This document shows positions 1 through 8,727 of a DNA stretch of 64,000 nt, piece by piece. Under the pieces are notes generated by a model. The model was given only the letters and a program-made list of their open reading frames with translations. It was not told where the DNA came from and ran no database searches. Source of the DNA: JAZDRH01 sp047470865 (GTDB lineage: Bacteria > Pseudomonadota > Gammaproteobacteria > Pseudomonadales > Pseudomonadaceae); NCBI RefSeq assembly GCF_047470865.1, contig NZ_JAZDRH010000011.1:1-64000 (forward strand), in the 5' to 3' direction. Each line of letters opens with the position of its first letter. Within the stretch, counting starts at the first letter, position 1. A program made the position numbers and the translations under genes.

Positions 1-224
1 ACATATTTTCTTAAAAAATTTTATAGGGTAGCTCACCGAATCCAGCCTAAAAAATAACTTTATTTACTTTTTTTATAGTAAAACTCTTGAGAAGCATAAT
101 TATTTCAAAACAACCTCTACTTCAAATCTCAGCAAATAATTTATTTAAGAAAAGATCTACTTCTAACAAAAAGCCCCCACAATGCTAGAATGCATAATAT
201 TTTTGATCTATTTCCAATTACTTT
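1..224. other. AT-rich non-coding start of window
   Basis: This strongly AT-rich stretch lies upstream of the first gene. I see no open reading frame with a ribosome binding site, no RNA gene and no convincing terminator. It presumably holds the promoter of the gene that starts at 225. Confidence 0.5.
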
Positions 225-1625
225 ATGAAAACAAAACTTATTTTTTACATTTTTGGCAGTAGTCTTGCTTTGATCAGTGTAGTACTGCTATCAGGCTTGA
301 TCCTAGCAATGAGTGAGCCATCCAGTATCAGCATGGAACATGAGGGTGAGCGCATCAGCAATAGTATTTTCATCAACTATCAAGGTCAAATTTATGCCAG
401 CGTGCCTAGTAATGGCTATCACCTTATAAAACAAGCTGATCCTGCCAGCTTTAAACTTATAGCTACAAATAGTCAACGCAATACACCCTTTGCGATCGAC
501 CAACAACAGGCTTATTGTGGTAATAAAAGTATCGCCAATTTTAGCCCTACAACAGCGGTTTATTTAGGCAACGACTATTTTACAGATGGCCATTCTACTA
601 TTTATTGCGCTCCTTTTACTGAGCAAAATCTAACCTTGTCTAGCTGGCAAAACCTAGTTGAAACTTGGCTTTATGGCTTAGGGCTAGGAGAGAAACCACA
701 GGTTTATTTTTACCCACTAGTGCGGCTTCCAAACTCATCTACGCCTTATAAAGCGCTACTCAAGAATAATTTAGCAACTAATGGTTCAACTGTATTTTTT
801 CGCGGAAAACTAATGCCTGATGCACAACCTGAACAAATAAAGGCCGTTAACTTACAGGATGAAGACAAGCGCCTGCGTAGCAGCCATAATCTATATCAAG
901 ATGATAATTTTGTTTATTATCACAACTATAAATTGCCCATTCCTAGCAGCAAACATATGTATAGTTTTAACGTCGGTAATCTATTTAAAGAACATTACTT
1001 ATTTGACCCAACAACAGGTAATGTAGCTATGAATAACTTAGTTTTTAATACCGATTATGCTCCTTATCAAATAATGAGCCACCACGGTGGGCACGTAAAT
1101 CATGTCTTATTACTGTCTAAACACGGTGTTTACTTTTACGATCAAGCAAAAGAGAAAATTAAGCGTGCAGGCGACAACCCATTTCCTGATGGTAACTGGC
1201 AAGAAATTGCACCTTTGATTTTTATCTATAACAATCACACTTATTTTTTACAAGACTCATCAATTTCAGGGCAAAAGCGTCACTCTACCGGCTTAGTTTC
1301 ACGCAGTACCAGCCTGTACCAATTAGAGGAAAATACTACTGACGCATGGGAGAAAATAGCCGATATCCATTATGGTCGTTATGGGCAAATATGGCGAAAA
1401 GGAAAGGACTACTACTTTTTTGATAAGCTAGGCAAAACACAATTATCAAACACTACACTATATAGAATTGCTAACCAAACTGCAGTTAAACTATTGCTTA
1501 ACCAGGCAAACCCAAATGATATTCGAAAAATGATTAAAGAGGGTGCTTTAGTAAGGGTTTCAGCAAAGAAAATTTTTCAGGCTAAAAGCCAATACAGAAA
1601 TAATTTTTTAGATTTTTCAGATTAG
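225..1625 (+). CDS. DKNYY-like anchored protein of unknown function
   Basis: The protein has 466 residues. A hydrophobic segment at about residues 6-28 looks like an uncleaved signal anchor, so most of the chain should be periplasmic. The rest is a series of short aromatic-rich beta units such as DDNFVYYHNYKLP, HGVYFYD, HTYFLQDS and KDYYFFDK. These resemble DKNYY repeats, a family of unknown function found in surface or secreted proteins, possibly propeller-like. No catalytic motif is visible. The gene is monocistronic: it is flanked by AT-rich non-coding DNA on both sides. I do not recognise a specific function. Confidence 0.6.
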   Translation: MKTKLIFYIFGSSLALISVVLLSGLILAMSEPSSISMEHEGERISNSIFINYQGQIYASVPSNGYHLIKQADPASFKLIATNSQRNTPFAIDQQQAYCGNKSIANFSPTTAVYLGNDYFTDGHSTIYCAPFTEQNLTLSSWQNLVETWLYGLGLGEKPQVYFYPLVRLPNSSTPYKALLKNNLATNGSTVFFRGKLMPDAQPEQIKAVNLQDEDKRLRSSHNLYQDDNFVYYHNYKLPIPSSKHMYSFNVGNLFKEHYLFDPTTGNVAMNNLVFNTDYAPYQIMSHHGGHVNHVLLLSKHGVYFYDQAKEKIKRAGDNPFPDGNWQEIAPLIFIYNNHTYFLQDSSISGQKRHSTGLVSRSTSLYQLEENTTDAWEKIADIHYGRYGQIWRKGKDYYFFDKLGKTQLSNTTLYRIANQTAVKLLLNQANPNDIRKMIKEGALVRVSAKKIFQAKSQYRNNFLDFSD

Positions 1626-2062
1626 CTATATGTTAAAAGATCAGTGTGTTAACTACAATCTTGCCTAAACTATTAAATATGACTAACATTCGCATAAAAT
1701 TACTTATTTATAATTTAGTTTTTACGCCATCTTAGGCAATACTAGCCACTTTTAATTTGATAGGCTAGAGCCTAAACGCATAGAAAAATACTTCCTCAGC
1801 AAATTTATCCTGCTTTAACATCCTTATTTATTCGATACAGTATATGCAGTGATAACCAATACCTCTCTATTAAAAGCAAAATATACAAAAGGACTTTTGT
1901 GAAACTGTCCTATATGTCTCTACTCCACCTCAAAACAACCACAATAGAGACTTTCAGCTAAATTTCAAAGCAGTCTGCATGCTCTATGATGTAGCTATCT
2001 GTTTCATTCTTCGATATATCCACGCCATACAGCCAAGGCTGTATCAAGACAAAGGAACGAAC
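1626..2062. other. Intergenic region of about 440 bp
   Basis: This stretch is AT-rich. I see no supported gene in it. The only structure noticed is a short inverted repeat of 6-base arms (TAGGCT and AGCCTA) around 1761-1774. It presumably carries the promoter of the CoA-transferase gene downstream. Confidence 0.4.
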
Positions 2063-3361
2063 ATGCTTTCCATTGAGCAACAATATTTAGATAAAAAACG
2101 CACCGCAGAGCAAACCTTAGATTTACTAAAAAACGGTGACAACATTATTGTCCCTACAGGTGTAGGTGAGCCGCCCGAACTACTAACAGCCCTATCAGAA
2201 CATCGTTTACGTTTTAAAGGCATTAAAGTATGGCAACTACTGGCAATCAAGCCTTATGCCTATATGGATCCAGCAACTACTGAGCATGTAAAACACAGCT
2301 CATACTTCTTAAGCGGCACAGTGCGTCAAGGTGCCAACGAGGGCTGGATTGATTTACTACCCTGCCACTTCTCATCTATTCCTAGCTTAATTAAACAAGG
2401 CCAACTACCCGCTGACGTTGTATATAGCATTGCCTCTAGCATGGATGAGAATGGTAACTTTTCATTAAGCTTAGGCGCGGACTACACCATGGCAGCTATT
2501 AGTAAAGCTCGCGCTATTATTTTAGAAGTGAACCCTAATGTGCCTTTCTGTGAAGGTGATTGCCATGTACATATTTCTCAGGTGACTGCTTTTATTGAAA
2601 GCAACCTGCCTGTAACTAGCGTACCTAGTGGTGAAATTGGTGATATTGAAAAAGCCATTGCCGCTCACGTTGCCGGCTTAATTAACGATGGCGATACCTT
2701 ACAGATTGGTTTTGGTAGCATTCCTGACGCCGTTGTTACTCAACTCACTGAGAAAAAAGACTTAGGCATTCATACTGAAGTTTTAGGTGATGGCATCATC
2801 ACCTTGCTCGAAAGCGGTGCCATTACTGGGGCAAAGAAAACCTTAAAGCCAGGAAAAATTGTGGCAACTTTCGCTGTAGGTACTGAACGCTTATATAAAG
2901 CCATGCACAAAAACCCTATTTTTGAAATTCATCCAGCTGACTTTATTAACAACCCAAGCATTGCCAGCCAAAATGACAATCTAGTTGCTATTAATGGCAC
3001 TATGCAGGTTGATTTCTCAGGGCAGTGTGCATCTGAAACAATAGGAACACGTCTTTATTCAAGCACTGGCGGACAAACTGACTTTATCCGTACAGCCAAT
3101 ATGTCTAAAGGCGGTCGTGCAATGATAGTGACACCCTCTACGGCAAAAAATGGCACAGTATCGCGTATTGTGCCAACACTAACAGAAGGTGCTCATGTCT
3201 CTACACATAAAAATGATGTGGACTATGTTATTACTGAATTTGGCATTGCCAAGCTGCGCAATAAAACCCTACGTGAGCGTGCACTGGCATTAATTGCCAT
3301 TGCCCATCCTAATTTTCGTGACGAACTCACTGAACAGGCTAAAGCACGCAACTTAATTTAA
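2063..3361 (+). CDS. Acetyl-CoA hydrolase/transferase family protein
   Basis: This is a CoA-transferase of the acetyl-CoA hydrolase / 4-hydroxybutyrate CoA-transferase family, which moves CoA between short acyl-CoAs and acetate. The family signature is present in the C-terminal half as GIHTEVLGDG followed by ESGAITGA; the Glu of the HTE motif is the expected CoA-carrying residue. I chose the ATG at 2063, giving 432 residues, because AAAGGA lies just upstream; the frame stays open to 1979 but without a ribosome site. The gene stands alone, so the natural substrate (acetate, butyrate, succinate, 4-hydroxybutyrate) cannot be told. Confidence 0.85.
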   Translation: MLSIEQQYLDKKRTAEQTLDLLKNGDNIIVPTGVGEPPELLTALSEHRLRFKGIKVWQLLAIKPYAYMDPATTEHVKHSSYFLSGTVRQGANEGWIDLLPCHFSSIPSLIKQGQLPADVVYSIASSMDENGNFSLSLGADYTMAAISKARAIILEVNPNVPFCEGDCHVHISQVTAFIESNLPVTSVPSGEIGDIEKAIAAHVAGLINDGDTLQIGFGSIPDAVVTQLTEKKDLGIHTEVLGDGIITLLESGAITGAKKTLKPGKIVATFAVGTERLYKAMHKNPIFEIHPADFINNPSIASQNDNLVAINGTMQVDFSGQCASETIGTRLYSSTGGQTDFIRTANMSKGGRAMIVTPSTAKNGTVSRIVPTLTEGAHVSTHKNDVDYVITEFGIAKLRNKTLRERALALIAIAHPNFRDELTEQAKARNLI

Positions 3362-3369
3362 TAGCTACC

Positions 3370-3396
3370 AGAGCTAGTTCATTAGCAACTAGCTCT
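3370..3396 (+). terminator. Hairpin after CoA-transferase
   Basis: A perfect 10-base inverted repeat (AGAGCTAGTT, 7-base loop, AACTAGCTCT) lies 9 bases after the stop codon. There is no T-run behind it, so it may work weakly as a terminator or stabilise the mRNA end. Confidence 0.45.
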
Positions 3397-3474
3397 GCAA
3401 CTTGGTATTAAGTCACTACAGGAAAATAAAAATGTATTAGCATATAACGCTCTATCTTTCATCAGGAATACTTT

Positions 3475-3945
3475 ATGAGCAGCGCAACTGTATTAAAAGA
3501 AAAAGCAAACATTTCTACTAGCAAGCACCTTATTTTATGCATATTAACAGGTGGCTTTTTCAGTCTAATGTGGCTCTATCGTTTGCTGCCTGAATTTAAC
3601 CGTATAACAAATAGCAAAATTTCATCTGATGGTATTTTATATTTTTCTGCCATTAGCGCATGGTTTACTTGGGTATTTATTCCTAAAAGTATTAACTTTG
3701 ATAACATTATTATAACGCTAGTATTACTTCTAATAGCCTTACTGATTTCCTCTATCTATTTCGCTCTTATTACAATTCTTGTATTTCAAATGCGTGCAGC
3801 ACTGCAAGAGTATGCGAAAAAAGAGTTTTCAATCGAACTAAAAATAAACCCTATCTATACTTTTCTTTTTATTTTTTTCCACATTAATTACTGCATTAAT
3901 GATTTAGCTAAACAAGTAGAGTTAAAGGATTTAAGCGAAAAGTAG
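3475..3945 (+). CDS. DUF4234-like small membrane protein
   Basis: The 156-residue protein has about four hydrophobic segments (near 17-35, 55-70, 80-108 and 126-142). The N-terminal pattern (Lys-His, then a Gly-Gly-Phe-Phe turn, then WLYRLLPEFNRI) matches the DUF4234 family of inner-membrane proteins of unknown function. AGGA lies eight bases before the ATG. It converges on the efflux gene that follows, and both share the hairpin at 3955-3994. Confidence 0.55.
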   Translation: MSSATVLKEKANISTSKHLILCILTGGFFSLMWLYRLLPEFNRITNSKISSDGILYFSAISAWFTWVFIPKSINFDNIIITLVLLLIALLISSIYFALITILVFQMRAALQEYAKKEFSIELKINPIYTFLFIFFHINYCINDLAKQVELKDLSEK

Positions 3946-3954
3946 AAGGTCCCC

Positions 3955-3994
3955 AAAAAAGCCCCCCACGCGCAAGGCTATGGAGGGCTTAATG
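3955..3994. terminator. Bidirectional terminator
   Basis: A GC-rich stem (AAGCCCCCCA with TGGAGGGCTT, one mismatch) sits between two convergent genes. A run of six A precedes it, which gives a T-run after the hairpin for the minus-strand gene. It probably ends both transcripts. Confidence 0.75.
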
Positions 3995-4441
3995 TTAAGC
4001 ATTATGGGCAAACACATTATCTTCAATCAATTTAGAGCGAACATAATCATACAACCAGTTAAAGCCGAATGTATAGAATAGGTAGAATATTAAAAGACCT
4101 ACATCCATAATAAATGCTGCTAATAAACTGATAGAAAGGCTAAGTGCAACAACAGGCACACTAATTATAATAAAACTTAGCTCAAAACCTAAAGCATGCA
4201 TAGCCCGAATTTTAAAGCTGCGCGGCGCTTGTGTTGGAGGACAAATTTTATCAAAGCCCATGTTGTAAACAATATTTAGAACCATAGCAATAGTAGATAA
4301 TATAATAGCTACTATACCAATATCCCAAATAGACTTATCAAGTAACCATGCGCTAATAGGCGCAGTTAAAAGGATAGAAATAATTTCAAACAGCATAGCG
4401 TGAGTCGCACGCTCAGCCATTGAGCGAGGATACGTTTTCAT
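3995..4441 (-). CDS. PACE family efflux transporter
   Basis: This is a 148-residue membrane protein with four helices arranged as two tandem pairs (bacterial transmembrane pair domains). The paired motifs RATHAMLFE (about residues 11-19) and RAMHALGFELS (about 83-93), each with a Glu inside a helix, are the family hallmark. PACE proteins such as AceI export biocides like chlorhexidine, or short diamines, using the proton gradient. No regulator gene lies next to it. Family assignment is strong; substrate is unknown. Confidence 0.88.
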   Translation of the reverse strand: MKTYPRSMAERATHAMLFEIISILLTAPISAWLLDKSIWDIGIVAIILSTIAMVLNIVYNMGFDKICPPTQAPRSFKIRAMHALGFELSFIIISVPVVALSLSISLLAAFIMDVGLLIFYLFYTFGFNWLYDYVRSKLIEDNVFAHNA

Positions 4442-4749
4442 GGAACACCTACATTAAAAAAATAAGTTTTAAAAATTTAATGTAGCGACGCTAAGCATAG
4501 AATTGGTACACAACACCAATAAAGAAAATCATAGGACACACGAAAGTTTAGTGAGGCAACTTGAACACGTATTAGGTGGTTATGGCTTTGCCTTTTCCAT
4601 AACAAACAGTGGAACAGCGAAAATTTAAATCCTCTTTTTAAGAAATTTGCAATATCTTAGCAAAAAATTAAGCCCTATTCTTAAGCTAAAATGCAACAAA
4701 ATATTTCACTGATTGACAGAGGTCACTATCAATCAGTGGAAGCTCCCAC
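4442..4749. other. Intergenic region of about 310 bp
   Basis: It contains the PACE gene promoter region and, at its far end, the inverted repeat behind pyrF (4707-4738). I see no gene in it. Confidence 0.5.
4707..4738 (-). terminator. Inverted repeat after pyrF
   Basis: A perfect 10-base inverted repeat (CACTGATTGA and TCAATCAGTG) with a 12-base loop lies just past the pyrF stop. On the minus strand it is followed by an AT-rich tract. It is low in GC for a classical terminator. Confidence 0.5.
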
Positions 4750-5439
4750 TTATACAAGCGATTGGACTATTTCTTCTAGCCTATCTATTGGCTGCTCTGC
4801 TTTAGTTATTGGCCGGCCAATCACCAAGTAATCAGACCCCGCTTGTATAGCTTGTTTAGGCGTTAAAATACGTTTTTGATCATCTAACGCACTACCTGCT
4901 GGACGAATGCCAGGCGTTACTAATTGTAGACAGGCGAATTGCTCTTTTAGCATAGGTGCCTCTTGTGCAGAACAAACTAGGCCATCCAAACCCGCTTGCT
5001 GTGCTAGCCCTGCTAAACGCAATACCTGCTCTTGTGGTTGCACATCAAGACCTATACCTGCCAAATCCACTTGCTCCATGCTAGTCAATACGCTAACACC
5101 TATTAATAATGGATTGGCTGTAGTACGTTGCTCTAGCACTTCACGACAAGCCTGCATCATGCGTAAACCTCCTGAACAGTGTACATTTACCATCCATACG
5201 CCTAATTCTGCTGCCGCCTTAACCGCCATTGCGGTAGTGTTGGGAATATCGTGAAATTTAAGATCTAAAAAAACCTCAAAGCCCAGTTTGTGCAAGGCTT
5301 CAACCACAGCCGGCCCGCTTCGTGTAAAAAGTTCCTTACCAACTTTTACTCGGCACAGTGTTGGATCTAGACGCTTTGCCATAGTCAAAGCCTGTTCTTG
5401 GCTAGGGAAATCAAGAGCGACAATAATTGGAGTGGGCAT
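4750..5439 (-). CDS. pyrF: Orotidine 5'-phosphate decarboxylase
   Basis: It catalyses the last step of de novo UMP synthesis, decarboxylation of OMP, in the cytoplasm. The 229-residue chain starts with the barrel strand IIVALDF and carries the catalytic signature DLKFHDIPNT at residues 59-68 (Asp59, Lys61, Asp64), and a phosphate-binding GIRP near residue 180 followed by GRPI near 207. Length and motifs are normal. It is divergent from a DUF2897 gene, an arrangement I associate with Pseudomonas relatives. Confidence 0.97.
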   Translation of the reverse strand: MPTPIIVALDFPSQEQALTMAKRLDPTLCRVKVGKELFTRSGPAVVEALHKLGFEVFLDLKFHDIPNTTAMAVKAAAELGVWMVNVHCSGGLRMMQACREVLEQRTTANPLLIGVSVLTSMEQVDLAGIGLDVQPQEQVLRLAGLAQQAGLDGLVCSAQEAPMLKEQFACLQLVTPGIRPAGSALDDQKRILTPKQAIQAGSDYLVIGRPITKAEQPIDRLEEIVQSLV

Positions 5440-5552
5440 AATAAAATCTCATAACTGCATTTAGCCTATTGTACCTTGAGTTAACACTAAACGCTGCATA
5501 CCGCTTTATTTTCCTATCTGTTATGCTGTTAAAACAGCTTAAGGAGCAAAGT

Positions 5553-5723
5553 ATGCCTTGGTATATCTGGTTATTAATTGCAGGGGTTTTAGGTTCTATC
5601 GTGGGCAGCCTTTTGTTGTTGCGTAGCACAGCAAAACAAATGCCTATTGATCCTCAAGCGCTAGAGCGCATGAAAGAACGCAATAAACAACTAGAAGCTC
5701 AAGAGCAACAAAATAAAGATTAA
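5553..5723 (+). CDS. DUF2897 small membrane protein
   Basis: A 56-residue protein starts MPWYIWLLIAGVLGSIVGSL, one membrane helix followed by a charged, Gln/Glu/Lys-rich tail. This is the DUF2897 layout; function is unknown. The ATG at 5553 is chosen because AAGGAG lies just upstream; the frame is open further upstream to 5469 but with no ribosome site. fumC begins 44 bases downstream and may be co-transcribed. Confidence 0.75.
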   Translation: MPWYIWLLIAGVLGSIVGSLLLLRSTAKQMPIDPQALERMKERNKQLEAQEQQNKD

Positions 5724-5767
5724 GCCAATTGTGTTTAGCCGCTAACCTTTTTGTTTTGGAGCAACAG

Positions 5768-7153
5768 ATGTCTCGTATAGAAAGTGATAGCTTAGGTAAT
5801 ATTGAAGTTCCACAAGATGCTTATTGGGGCGCTCAAACCCAGCGCTCTAAAGAAAATTTTGTGATTGGCAAGCAAAATATGCCAATTGCGGTAATTCATG
5901 CTTTGGCTATGATTAAGCAGGCTGCTGCACGCGTTAACTTACGCCATAAAGATCTTGATCCCAACGTAGCCAAGCTCATTGAACAAGCAGCCCAAGAAGT
6001 CATTGATGGTAAGCTGGATGAACATTTCCCATTGATTGTTTGGCAAACAGGCAGTGGTACGCAAACCAACATGAATGTCAATGAAGTCATTGCGGGGCGT
6101 GCCAATGAACTAGCCGGAAATGGCCGTGGTGGCAAATCACCTGTGCACCCTAATGACCACGTCAACCGTGCACAAAGCTCTAATGACTGCTTTCCTACAG
6201 CCATGCATATTGCTACGTTGCAAGCGACCTATCAGCAATTATTGCCTTCCATTAAAACCCTACGTGATGCCTTGGCCAAAAAAGCCAGCGAATACAAAGA
6301 TCAGGTTAAAACGGGACGCACCCATATGATGGATGCCACACCTATTACCTTTGGCCAAGAGCTTTCAGCCTTTGTTGCACAACTGGATTATGCCCAAGCT
6401 GCTATTGAAACCAGCCTTCCCGCCGTAAGTCATCTTGCACAAGGTGGTACAGCTGTAGGCACAGGTTTAAATGCCCCTATAGGCTTTGATCAAGATATTG
6501 CCCAAGAGCTAAGCGCTATTAGTGGTCTAAAACTGATTACTGCACCTAATAAGTTTGCCGCCCTTGCTGGCCAAGAAGCTTTAGTGCAATTTTCAGGCGC
6601 CTTAAAAACCCTCGCCATGGCGCTAATGAAAATTGCTAACGATCTACGTTTACTTGGCTCAGGCCCTCGTGCTGGTATTGCCGAAGTACTGCTTCCAGCT
6701 AATGAGCCTGGCAGCTCTATTATGCCTGGCAAAGTTAACCCAACTCAGTGCGAGGCCTTGTCTATGGTAGCTTGCCAAGTAGTAGGCAATGATGTTGCGG
6801 TGACCATGGCTGCTAGCCATGGGCATTTACAACTAAATGTATTTAAGCCTGTTATTATCCATAACATTCTGCAGTCTATTGAACTATTGGCAGATGGCTG
6901 TCGTAACTTTACTAGCCATTGTATTGATGGAATGCAAGCTAATACCGTACAGATGGCGCAGCATCTAGAAAATGGGCTCATGTTAGTTACTGCTTTAAAT
7001 CGCCATATTGGATATGACAATGCAGCAAAAATTGCCAAAAAAGCCTATAACGAAAACAAAACGCTACGCTCAGCAGCCATTGAGCTAGGTTTACTAACAA
7101 GCGAACAGTATGACGCTTGGGTTAAACCAGAAGAAATGCTTGCACCTAAATAG
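5768..7153 (+). CDS. fumC: Class II fumarate hydratase
   Basis: It interconverts fumarate and L-malate in the TCA cycle, as an iron-free homotetramer. The 461-residue protein has the superfamily signature GSSIMPGKVNP at residues 315-325, with the flexible Ser loop, plus conserved TGRTHMMDATP and the substrate-site motif GSGTQTNMN. I start it at ATG 5768 (MSRIESDSLGNIEVP), with TTGGAG seven bases upstream; the frame extends to 5729 without support. A strong hairpin follows at once. Confidence 0.96.
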   Translation: MSRIESDSLGNIEVPQDAYWGAQTQRSKENFVIGKQNMPIAVIHALAMIKQAAARVNLRHKDLDPNVAKLIEQAAQEVIDGKLDEHFPLIVWQTGSGTQTNMNVNEVIAGRANELAGNGRGGKSPVHPNDHVNRAQSSNDCFPTAMHIATLQATYQQLLPSIKTLRDALAKKASEYKDQVKTGRTHMMDATPITFGQELSAFVAQLDYAQAAIETSLPAVSHLAQGGTAVGTGLNAPIGFDQDIAQELSAISGLKLITAPNKFAALAGQEALVQFSGALKTLAMALMKIANDLRLLGSGPRAGIAEVLLPANEPGSSIMPGKVNPTQCEALSMVACQVVGNDVAVTMAASHGHLQLNVFKPVIIHNILQSIELLADGCRNFTSHCIDGMQANTVQMAQHLENGLMLVTALNRHIGYDNAAKIAKKAYNENKTLRSAAIELGLLTSEQYDAWVKPEEMLAPK

Positions 7154-7155
7154 TA

Positions 7156-7192
7156 AAAACCCACGTAGCCAAACTATAGCTACGTGGGGTCT
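7156..7192. terminator. Bidirectional terminator between fumC and GST
   Basis: A perfect 10-base stem (CCCACGTAGC with GCTACGTGGG, 9-base loop) lies between two convergent genes. A-rich sequence precedes it and T-rich sequence follows it. Confidence 0.8.
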
Positions 7193-7197
7193 ATTTG

Positions 7198-7851
7198 TTA
7201 TACGCCTAGTTTTTGTAAGATTTTAGTTTCATGTGCTAAACGCTTTTGGCCTGCCTCGCGCCCAAAAACCCGTGCTTTATGCGCTACCAAATTAGGCCAA
7301 CGTTGCTCATCCAAACGCTCTTTAGCATACTCAAAGTTAATCCACTGAGTAGCGACTGCAATATCGGCCAACGTAAAGCGATTACCGACAAAATACTCAT
7401 TACCATTGAGTTGTGTTTCTAAGTAATCAAAATGCTTAGGTAATTTGCTTAACGCTTGCTGTACCTTTTCTTCATCACAGCTTTTACCCATCATGGGCAT
7501 TAAAGTACGATTAAAGAACACCGTAAATGTTGCCAAAGGCGCTACTTCATAGTCAGCGTATTTTTCAAACCATTCCACCTTGGCTTTTTCAGCTGGTGTA
7601 TCACCTAGCAGATTGGTTTTTCCACCGTATTTACGTTGTAAATAATGGCAAATAATAGCTGAGTCAGATAGATCTAAATCGCCATCACGTAATGATGGAA
7701 TGCGCCCTAGAGGATTAATCTCCAAATACCAATCAGGCAACATGCCGGGCATGATATTTTCTAGCTGGTATTCCAAACCTTTTTCTTCTATAAAAAATAA
7801 CACCTTACGCACAAACGGAGAAAGTGCTGCTCCATAAACTGTCAGACTCAT
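7198..7851 (-). CDS. Glutathione S-transferase family protein
   Basis: The 217-residue protein has a thioredoxin-like N-terminal domain (residues 1-80) with YGAALSPFVRKV, where Ser11 is a candidate activating residue, and the cis-Pro/glutathione patch GRIPSLRDGDLDLSDSAII. An all-alpha C-terminal domain follows, with the FTLADIAVA N-capping box near residue 159. It could conjugate glutathione to electrophiles or act in stress protection; the subclass is not clear. It is transcribed alone. Confidence 0.9.
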   Translation of the reverse strand: MSLTVYGAALSPFVRKVLFFIEEKGLEYQLENIMPGMLPDWYLEINPLGRIPSLRDGDLDLSDSAIICHYLQRKYGGKTNLLGDTPAEKAKVEWFEKYADYEVAPLATFTVFFNRTLMPMMGKSCDEEKVQQALSKLPKHFDYLETQLNGNEYFVGNRFTLADIAVATQWINFEYAKERLDEQRWPNLVAHKARVFGREAGQKRLAHETKILQKLGV

Positions 7852-7987
7852 AATTTTCTCTCTGTCAACGCCTGAAAAGGCAGGATGCTATAAGTAACCC
7901 AAAACAGTAAAGCATTAGTTTTGCAAAGTTTAAAGATATATAAATCGTTATTAGGCTAGCAAAAAGTATAAACAACTGTATACTTAT

Positions 7988-8026
7988 ACACCTTAATTTA
8001 ATAAGCGTTTGATTTACTTAAGGTGT
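7988..8026 (+). promoter_or_regulatory. Inverted repeat over the ribosome site of the Mrr-like gene
   Basis: Perfect 9-base arms ACACCTTAA (7988-7996) and TTAAGGTGT (8018-8026) flank a 21-base spacer. The right arm contains AAGG, the only Shine-Dalgarno candidate for the nuclease gene, so in RNA form the hairpin would hide it. As DNA it could equally be an operator. Confidence 0.5.
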
Positions 8027-8031
8027 TTAGT

Positions 8032-8727
8032 TTGAGCCACGGCAAGCAAACTCGATATGGCGTTCTAAAACGGCATTCGCCTTGGCTGTTTATTTACCGC
8101 ATCAGCCAACTACATTTTGCATTAGGGCTAAGCCTGTTTGTTGGGCTATCGCTAGCGTATTGGTACTATTTAGGCTTTTGGCTGCCTTGGCATGGTTTTA
8201 AACCCATTATTTCACTAAATGGGCTTGATCCTTCGCGTTTAATGCATATGATCCTTTTTAATATTGCCTATTTGTCACAACTCATTGTTTTACCTCAGGC
8301 GTTATTTGGTATGTTTGTTGCTCCTTTTAAACGCTACCAACGTACACGCTTGGCACGCAAGGTGGCTAATGCAAGGAATCCTTTAAAAGCCCTTAGTAAA
8401 CTTTCTTGGGAAGAATTTGAAACTCTTACAGCAGAAGTTTTTAGTAGCCAAGGCTATAAGGTGCAAGAAACTATTAACGGCGCTGATGGCGGTGTTGATG
8501 TGATTGCTAAACGTAAAGGCAAAGTTTATCTCATACAATGCAAGCATTGGACAAGCCGTGTTGGCGTAGCCGTAGTAAGGGAAATGGCGGGAATTGTTGC
8601 TACCAGTAAAGCACAAGCGGGGATTATCGTAGCCACTAATGGCTTTTCTTTAGATGCCCAACGCTTTGCTGAGCAATCTCAGGTTGAGCTGATTGATGGC
8701 CCAACCCTAATTGAGCTATTACACTAA
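8032..8727 (+). CDS. Membrane-anchored Mrr-type restriction endonuclease
   Basis: The protein combines two N-terminal membrane helices (about residues 28-50 and 72-95) with a cytoplasmic Mrr_cat nuclease domain (about 122-231). The PD-(D/E)xK core is intact: ADGGVD with Asp156, then VYLIQCKHW with Gln169 and Lys171. Mrr enzymes cut modified or foreign DNA. I prefer the TTG at 8032 because AAGGTG lies six bases upstream; a GTG at 8023 lies inside that site. The stop overlaps the stop of the convergent SDR gene by 4 bases. No partner methyltransferase is adjacent. Nuclease fold is secure; a restriction role is inferred. Confidence 0.85.
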   Translation: MSHGKQTRYGVLKRHSPWLFIYRISQLHFALGLSLFVGLSLAYWYYLGFWLPWHGFKPIISLNGLDPSRLMHMILFNIAYLSQLIVLPQALFGMFVAPFKRYQRTRLARKVANARNPLKALSKLSWEEFETLTAEVFSSQGYKVQETINGADGGVDVIAKRKGKVYLIQCKHWTSRVGVAVVREMAGIVATSKAQAGIIVATNGFSLDAQRFAEQSQVELIDGPTLIELLH

